Shown: piece by piece, positions 15,225 through 19,836 of the stretch
Layout of the letters: each line of letters begins with the position of its first letter
Numbering within the stretch: position 1 is the first letter of the stretch
Source of the DNA: Clostridiales bacterium
GTDB lineage: Bacteria > Bacillota > Clostridia > Saccharofermentanales > Saccharofermentanaceae
Assembly: GCA_016930475.1 (NCBI GenBank)
Contig: JAFGGR010000032.1
Coordinates: forward strand, 1 to 19,836
Reading direction: 5' to 3'
DNA: 19,836 nt
Notes under the pieces: generated by a model
What the model was told of the DNA's origin: nothing
What the model saw: only the letters and a program-made list of their open reading frames with translations
Database searches by the model: none
Translations under genes and position numbers: made by a program

Positions 15225-16472
15225 TTACGGAAACAAGGTCAAAAGATCATCCAGTTCCTCTCGTCGGCGGATAAGTCGATCGACACCGTCTAATCCGATC
15301 ATGACCTCGGCAGGCCGGAGGCGATTGTTATAGCACGAAGCCATGGAGTAACCATAAGCTCCCGCGTCCAAAACGCAAACGAGATCTCCCTCCTTGATCA
15401 TCGGTAACATCCTGTTTGCCGCAAGAACGTCTCCCGTCTCGCAAATGTTACCCACGACTGTAACCGCCTCACTGCCATGGCTGTCGTCGACCGGACGCCC
15501 ATCCCGATAGATCTCGATATCGTGCCAGACATTATACATGGACGGTCGAACCAAGACATTCATTCCGATATCTGTTCCGATATATTTCTCCTCGAAATTG
15601 TTCTTGATCGCATGCACCCTTCCGAGTATCACGCCGCATTCTGCGGCGATGTAACGTCCGGGTTCCGACTTGATCAAAATGTGCACTCCGTTTCTCATTC
15701 TCCATTCGCAGACGATTTCGGTAAGCTTTTCTGAAAAATCATTCAAATCAAGGCGCTCCTCACCGCTCAATTTCCGGTAAGGGATACCGAAGCCTCCTCC
15801 GAAATCAACAAATTCCAGGCCCGAAAAACGCTCCGCGAGTGAAAGAAAATTCCTGAGCGCTTCGAGAAAATGACCCGGGTCCATAAACAGCGATCCGATA
15901 TGTTGGTTGACACCGACAATTTTAAGATCATATTCCCCGGCTGCCCTGATCGCGTCATCAATATCATTCTCGGCGACCGCAAACTTCGTATTCTTACCCG
16001 CCGTGACTACCTTCTTATGATGACCGTCGCCGATACCGGGGTTGATTCGAACCGCGCACCGGCCTCCCGGATTCAGGCGTCCGAAACGTCTGATTTGCGC
16101 GATACTGTCAAGACTGGTCATGATACCTTTGTCAATGGCAAAAAGCATCTCTTCATCGGAGACGTTATTGCATACGTAGAATATTCGATCTGCCGGAAAA
16201 CCTGCCTTCAGAAGCGCATGGATCTCACCCGGGGACATCGCGTCCGCGTTCAGTCCCTCTTCCAGTGCAATTTTCAATATGGAAAGGTTCGAGTTGGTCT
16301 TGATCGAATAATTGACCGTAAACGAATCTTCCTTGAGTATCCCCTTCATCTCACGAATACGTTCTCTGAGGATCGCTTCGTTATAAACATATAGAGGGGT
16401 CCCGTAGCGTTCGGCCAACAACTCGGGAGATACTTTCCCGAAAAAATCTCTGGCCTCAGTAAATGAATGCAT
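15225..16472 (-). CDS. lysA: Diaminopimelate decarboxylase
   Basis: A PLP enzyme that decarboxylates meso-diaminopimelate to lysine, the last step of lysine synthesis. The 415-residue protein has the fold-III barrel with the PLP lysine in NYSIKTNSN (Lys58), and HIGSLF (191-196). GGGFGIPY (225-232) and EPGRY (270-274) bind the cofactor phosphate and substrate. CETGDVL (344-350) has the catalytic Cys contributed across the dimer, and GAYGYSMASCYNNRLRPAEV (371-390) is highly typical of LysA. The start has AGGAGA upstream. It lies between the MutS-like gene and the kinase operon, separated by 102 and 128 bases, so it probably has its own leader. Other group-IV decarboxylases (ornithine/arginine) lack this C-terminal signature. 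Confidence 0.93.
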   Translation of the reverse strand: MHSFTEARDFFGKVSPELLAERYGTPLYVYNEAILRERIREMKGILKEDSFTVNYSIKTNSNLSILKIALEEGLNADAMSPGEIHALLKAGFPADRIFYVCNNVSDEEMLFAIDKGIMTSLDSIAQIRRFGRLNPGGRCAVRINPGIGDGHHKKVVTAGKNTKFAVAENDIDDAIRAAGEYDLKIVGVNQHIGSLFMDPGHFLEALRNFLSLAERFSGLEFVDFGGGFGIPYRKLSGEERLDLNDFSEKLTEIVCEWRMRNGVHILIKSEPGRYIAAECGVILGRVHAIKNNFEEKYIGTDIGMNVLVRPSMYNVWHDIEIYRDGRPVDDSHGSEAVTVVGNICETGDVLAANRMLPMIKEGDLVCVLDAGAYGYSMASCYNNRLRPAEVMIGLDGVDRLIRRREELDDLLTLFP

Positions 16473-16484
16473 AATGTCTCCTAT

Positions 16485-16503
16485 TCGATTTCCAAAAAAT
16501 CGA
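16485..16503 (-). promoter_or_regulatory. Hairpin beside the lysA ribosome binding site
   Basis: On the minus strand TCGATTT (16503-16497) and AAATCGA (16491-16485) form a perfect 7-base-pair stem with a 5-base loop. The stem ends 2 bases before the AGGAGA site of lysA (16482-16477). The stem is A/T-rich, so its effect on initiation is uncertain. No lysine-riboswitch architecture fits in the 102-base gap. Confidence 0.35.
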
Positions 16504-16528
16504 GAAAAAATATCGCCCGTTCAAGGCG
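16504..16528 (-). terminator. Weak candidate terminator after the MutS-like gene
   Basis: On the minus strand CGCC (16528-16525) and GGCG (16517-16514) can pair around a 7-base loop, followed by ATATTTTTTC. The stem is only 4 base pairs, so termination would be partial at best. The position between the MutS-like gene and lysA is right. Confidence 0.25.
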
Positions 16529-16574
16529 CACATCTATTCTAAACATGAGCGGAGATTATTGCAAGAGTTATAGA

Positions 16575-18425
16575 TCACTCGATCCCGACCATTTTCATGA
16601 GATAACGAGCGTTCGCCGCCGTCGAAATACCGGGAGAAAGGCGGTAATCGAAGTGGATGCCCTCCTCGTCGTATTTTTCGGAGAAATAATAAAAGTGAAT
16701 GTTCTCCTCTTCTTTCATGACTTCACAAAGCTGATAGTCGTGCGTTGACATCATCCCGATCACCCACGGTCGAAGAAGGTTCTCGATCACCAATTGCGCT
16801 CCGTCCGTGCGGTCCTTCGAATTTGTTCCACGGAATATTTCATCGATCAAAAACAACAGAGGCGCATTTGTCTTGGACTTTCGGACGATCCGCTCGATTC
16901 TGAGAAGCTCCGCATAGAATGTCGAGAGACCGGCTTCAAGATTATCCGCGATTCTCATGGATGAGCCGATGCCCATAACGGTCAGTTCGAGATAATCGGC
17001 ACAACAGATCGTTCCGGCATAAGCCAAAACGGCATTGATCCCGACCGTACGAAGCAGAGTGGTCTTGCCGGACATATTGGATCCGGTGATCAGCGCGATC
17101 CCCGACGGCAGGATAAAATCATTGCGGACTTGACGTTTGACCGGTATCAGCGGATGCCCCATCGCGGTCGAGGAAAAATACGCGGAATGATCTGTGTTTC
17201 CCTCCGTTTCGCGAAAAACCGGATACGAACATTCCGGATAGATGATACGCATCATGGTCAAGCTTCCGAGAGCCTCCCACAATCCGAGGAGTTCCAGATG
17301 TACCGGAAGAGATATGCCGGATCGCTTGATCCATTTTCGAAGAAAAAATATGCAGTACATGTCATACAGAAAAAAGGTGTTGAGGATTAAGAACAGAAGC
17401 GGCTGATTCCGTGCCTGAATAAACAGCGAAATGACATGAAGTCTCGCAAGTTGCTCGGATGCTTTCCCCCCGTGCGTGTTTTCTCGATCTGCCACAACAG
17501 ACTGAATATCCTTTAGCAGAGCCGATTTGACATCGGCCTGTTCGATCCATTCGAACAGCGACTTATACATGTAGAGTTCCCGGTGCAGCCCTTCGGTTGT
17601 TTCAAAGGTGTACTTGAATCGATTGTAATGAATGGCAGTCAGAATGAGTTGAACGATCAAGGCGGAAAACGCGACGATATAAAGATTGACGATCGAAAGA
17701 ACGGACAAAAGCAGGGACGCCAACAACGTAAGCGACAGAAGTGCGTAGAGGAACAGATGAAACGGCTTGATTTCATGCTCTGCCGGCTCCCGGTCAGCCG
17801 CGTACTCGAGAAAAGCTTTCGGGCTGTGCTTATGACGGAATGACATCCTGCCCTTTGCCTGAAACTTCTGCAATGACCACGGATCTTCGAACAACTCGGA
17901 AACCGCTTCTTGCCGCTCCAGAATGCTTGATACGGACAACTCCGGATCCGTTGAAGCGAGAAACAGTTCTTTTAGTTTTTTTCTTCCGAAATACGTCTCC
18001 GAAATGTTCATCAGATGAAAAAGAGAGCCCGGACCAAAAAGATCCAAATCGGAAGAATAATCGTGGTCGGCATTCACGAATTCCTTGCCATCATCCTTGA
18101 GTTTGTCGAACATATGGGCCGTTCTCGCCGAATATTCCCCGTGTATTATCTGAAGATGACGATTATAAGAAAGCCGGTTTTTGATTCCGATATGATACGC
18201 AACCACAGCCAAAAGAGCAATGAGCAGAGCGACACCGGCGATGATCAGGCCTACATGACGATAAACGGCAAAGTATAGGATTAAAAAGGAAACGGATGCC
18301 AAAAAAAGAAGCATTCGAACCGTACTCAGTCGAAAAGAACGGCGGCTTAATAAATCCAAAACGGATTTCAGCTCATTTTCTCTGTCCGAAAACATTTGAT
18401 CGCGATTTTCAACATTCAAGGTCAA
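16575..18425 (-). CDS. Membrane-embedded MutS-family ATPase
   Basis: A 616-residue protein with a MutS-type ATPase domain at the C-terminus: GHPLIP (423-428), Walker A GSNMSGKTT (448-456), Walker B LFLIDEIFRGTNSKDR (524-539) and the STHD switch (560-563). Unlike MutS1 or MutS2 it has no mismatch-recognition or Smr domain. Instead it carries hydrophobic segments at about 34-54, 58-78, 222-243, 246-266 and 340-362, so it is a membrane protein with a cytoplasmic ATPase. This architecture occurs in uncharacterised MutS-related proteins, and mismatch repair should not be assumed. The start is TTG at 18425: GGAGG lies 7 bases ahead, and TTGA overlaps the TGA of the sirtuin gene. An ATG ten codons on is less well placed. 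The overlap suggests coupling with the sirtuin. Confidence 0.85.
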   Translation of the reverse strand: MTLNVENRDQMFSDRENELKSVLDLLSRRSFRLSTVRMLLFLASVSFLILYFAVYRHVGLIIAGVALLIALLAVVAYHIGIKNRLSYNRHLQIIHGEYSARTAHMFDKLKDDGKEFVNADHDYSSDLDLFGPGSLFHLMNISETYFGRKKLKELFLASTDPELSVSSILERQEAVSELFEDPWSLQKFQAKGRMSFRHKHSPKAFLEYAADREPAEHEIKPFHLFLYALLSLTLLASLLLSVLSIVNLYIVAFSALIVQLILTAIHYNRFKYTFETTEGLHRELYMYKSLFEWIEQADVKSALLKDIQSVVADRENTHGGKASEQLARLHVISLFIQARNQPLLFLILNTFFLYDMYCIFFLRKWIKRSGISLPVHLELLGLWEALGSLTMMRIIYPECSYPVFRETEGNTDHSAYFSSTAMGHPLIPVKRQVRNDFILPSGIALITGSNMSGKTTLLRTVGINAVLAYAGTICCADYLELTVMGIGSSMRIADNLEAGLSTFYAELLRIERIVRKSKTNAPLLFLIDEIFRGTNSKDRTDGAQLVIENLLRPWVIGMMSTHDYQLCEVMKEEENIHFYYFSEKYDEEGIHFDYRLSPGISTAANARYLMKMVGIE

Positions 18426-19288
18426 ATCCCGTCCTCCGCAATATCTTTCCCCGGATCAACGGCTTTTTTCTCGCCTTTGCTCTTCTTGTCGGGGACATCT
18501 GCCGGAGGATTCTTGCGAACACGCTTCGGGATGGTTGCATCCAAAACATCTCCGATACTGTCATGAACCGTGAGCATGGCTTGAAGATCCAGATAAGTGG
18601 AGCTCTTGTTGATGATTACGACCCGGTCATGAGGGAGGAATTGCGCAAACGTCGCGGCCGGATAAACGGTCAGAGATGTGCCTCCGATGATCATGAGATC
18701 GGCCTTCTCGATCGCGGCAACCGCCCGGTCAATATTCGAATGATCCAGATGCTCTTCATACAGCACGATGTCCGGACGGACCATGCCGCCGCACTCGGTA
18801 CATTTCGGCACTCCCTCCGAGTGCAAAATGAAATCTAAAGTATACTTTGCACCGCAGGACATGCAATAATTCCGGCACACCGATCCGTGTAACTCGATCG
18901 TTTTTATGCTTCCGGCTAATTGATGAAGATTATCGACATTTTGGGTAATAACGGCAAGAAGTTTGCCTCTTCTCTCCAACCGAACCAAGGCCTTATGTGC
19001 CTTGTTCGGTTTGGCGTCCGGATAACACAATTTTCGCCTGTAAAAATCGAAAAACTCCTCCGGATGCTTTGTGAAAAACGAATGACTGATAATGTCTACC
19101 GGCCGATATTCCAGTCCGCTGTCTTGGTTAAAGATGCCATGACCGCTTCTGAAATCGGGAATTCCGCTCTCCGTAGATACCCCGGCACCACCGAGAAAAA
19201 CGATTCGTTCCGACTCCGCAATCAATTGCTTGAGTTGAGCAAATTTTTTTTCACGTGCACCGTCATATCGATCCAGTCGAGTTTCCAC
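18422..19288 (-). CDS. Sir2-family NAD-dependent protein deacylase
   Basis: A 288-residue sirtuin, removing acyl groups from lysine with NAD. It has GAGVSTESGIPDFRS (34-48) for NAD binding, QNVDNLH (116-122), and the catalytic His134 in ELHGS. A four-cysteine zinc site follows (Cys142, Cys145, Cys163, Cys166), then GGTSLTVYPA (202-211) and INKSS. After the catalytic domain (to about 252) comes a Lys/Pro/Asp-rich tail of about 35 residues that is not part of the normal fold. The start is a GTG at 19288 with AAGG 7 bases upstream; no nearby ATG would keep the N-terminal helix. Genes upstream (PH-like protein) and downstream (membrane MutS-like) are on the same strand. cobB would be a possible symbol, but assignment to a subclass is not certain. 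Confidence 0.93.
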   Translation of the reverse strand: METRLDRYDGAREKKFAQLKQLIAESERIVFLGGAGVSTESGIPDFRSGHGIFNQDSGLEYRPVDIISHSFFTKHPEEFFDFYRRKLCYPDAKPNKAHKALVRLERRGKLLAVITQNVDNLHQLAGSIKTIELHGSVCRNYCMSCGAKYTLDFILHSEGVPKCTECGGMVRPDIVLYEEHLDHSNIDRAVAAIEKADLMIIGGTSLTVYPAATFAQFLPHDRVVIINKSSTYLDLQAMLTVHDSIGDVLDATIPKRVRKNPPADVPDKKSKGEKKAVDPGKDIAEDGI

Positions 19289-19336
19289 GAGTTAACCTTA
19301 ACCCCCACATTTTCGTAAAGCCATTATGTCCTTACG

Positions 19337-19786
19337 TTAATTGTCGCCTGAGCCTCCGATGTCATCCACGAAGAAATCCATTCGATCTCCGTCTCCGCCC
19401 GCAGCGCCGAACATTTCTTTACCGAGAATGCGTTTCTCGTCTCTTTCCTTCTCAACGATGGTACTCAGTGCCTTGCGCGCACGGTCCGAATTGCGAATAT
19501 TCTTAAGTTCGATCGTGTTGTGTGTCTTATCCGCGGTTGAAAGAATGATCGAACCGACTCCGAAAATTTTCTGTCCCAGAGTTCGGGACAATTTGATATC
19601 CAGAACACGATATAGGAGGAGTTCATCGACCGTCGTGTTGATCAGACCCTTCTTCAGGTACAGTCGATTCGCGTCAAAACTATAAACGGTGAAAGATATC
19701 GGTATTCCAAAATAGCGCTTTCGATCCTTCCAGAGAATCTCATCCTCAACGATCAGTCTGTTCAGTTTGTCTTGCTTGGTTCCCAT
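19337..19786 (-). CDS. Small PH-like domain protein
   Basis: A 149-residue protein that looks like a bacterial pleckstrin-homology (bPH/DUF304-type) domain. It has a run of short strands: FGIPISFTVYSFDANRLYLKKGLINTTVDE, LLLYRVLDIKLSRTLGQKIFGVGSIIL, then HNTIELKNIRN. The DELLLYRVLDI segment followed by a GSIIL strand is the characteristic pattern. A helix (RARKALSTIVEKERDEKR) closes the domain, and the C-terminus is Gly/Asp-rich with MDFFVDD. There is no signal peptide or membrane segment. The start is well supported by AGGAGGG upstream of the ATG at 19786. It is followed after 48 bases by the sirtuin gene and is probably first in that transcription unit. The function is unknown; assignment is from the pattern of strands and could be wrong in detail. 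Confidence 0.75.
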   Translation of the reverse strand: MGTKQDKLNRLIVEDEILWKDRKRYFGIPISFTVYSFDANRLYLKKGLINTTVDELLLYRVLDIKLSRTLGQKIFGVGSIILSTADKTHNTIELKNIRNSDRARKALSTIVEKERDEKRILGKEMFGAAGGDGDRMDFFVDDIGGSGDN

Positions 19787-19818
19787 ACTTCCCTCCTAAA
19801 GAACTGTTTCTTTTGCTC

Positions 19819-19824
19819 ATTATA
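19819..19824 (-). promoter_or_regulatory. -10 box upstream of the PH-like gene (-35 outside the window)
   Basis: A perfect TATAAT on the minus strand lies 32 bases before the ATG of the PH-like gene. The matching -35 would fall beyond position 19836, so the promoter cannot be fully judged. Confidence 0.45.
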
Positions 19825-19836
19825 GTATTGATAAAG

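Noticed and set aside
16473..16574. Lysine riboswitch ahead of lysA
   Set aside because: Only 102 bases are available, too short for the five-helix L-box, and the conserved elements are not visible.
16575..18425. DNA mismatch repair protein MutS or MutS2
   Set aside because: Only the ATPase domain is shared. The recognition and Smr domains are absent and several membrane segments are present.
18296..18838. 180-codon plus-strand frame across the sirtuin/MutS junction
   Set aside because: Both minus-strand genes are certain here, including the sirtuin zinc site. The antisense product shows no recognisable features.
1..19836. Mobile elements, CRISPR arrays, tRNA or rRNA genes
   Set aside because: No transposase or integrase motifs, no regularly spaced direct repeats and no cloverleaf or rRNA-like sequence were seen.

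Overview
The window looks like chromosomal DNA from a Bacillota bacterium, most likely in the Clostridia. The reasons are strong GGAGG-type ribosome binding sites on many genes, tightly packed co-oriented operons, a long (~636 aa) clostridial-type glutamine synthetase, and an ACT-domain PheB/UPF0735 gene directly ahead of homoserine dehydrogenase. Base composition is even, and I see no transposase, integrase, tRNA, rRNA or CRISPR array. No stretch over 300 bases lacks a gene; the longest gaps (about 100-170 bases) hold promoters, one clear terminator and one operator-like dyad.

Layout. At the left edge a minus-strand membrane-protein gene runs out of the window. It diverges from a plus-strand glutamine synthetase gene (397-2307), and the 161-base gap between them carries two opposed promoters and a perfect 8-base inverted repeat. 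After a Rho-independent terminator comes a minus-strand block read from 9770 down to 2478: argS, an M3 oligopeptidase, an RsmF-type rRNA methyltransferase and rdgB, tightly coupled by a short gap, a 4-base overlap and a 3-base gap. A probable new promoter then precedes pheB and hom. mraY (peptidoglycan lipid I synthesis) is transcribed divergently from argS and probably starts at a TTG codon with a strong ribosome binding site.

The right half, 10936-19786, is entirely on the minus strand. Read in transcription order it holds a small PH-like protein, a Sir2 deacetylase, a membrane-embedded MutS-family ATPase, lysA, and then a four-gene signalling operon. That operon encodes a membrane-anchored Ser/Thr-type kinase, a VWA (MIDAS) protein, a membrane-anchored PP2C phosphatase and a small Glu-rich protein, with gaps of only 10, 8 and 9 bases. 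The kinase/VWA/phosphatase trio matches the TerY-P (YegI-YegL-YegK-like) triad concept. Its special features here are a PIN-like N-terminal region on the kinase, hydrophobic C-terminal anchors on both the kinase and the phosphatase, and the extra acidic protein. This is the most interesting part of the window.

How the genes may work together. hom and lysA act on the two branches of aspartate-family amino acid synthesis; lysA removes diaminopimelate, which may also feed peptidoglycan, where mraY acts. The kinase and phosphatase probably form a reversible phosphorylation switch at the inner face of the membrane, with the VWA protein as a metal-dependent adaptor. No substrate can be read from the sequence.
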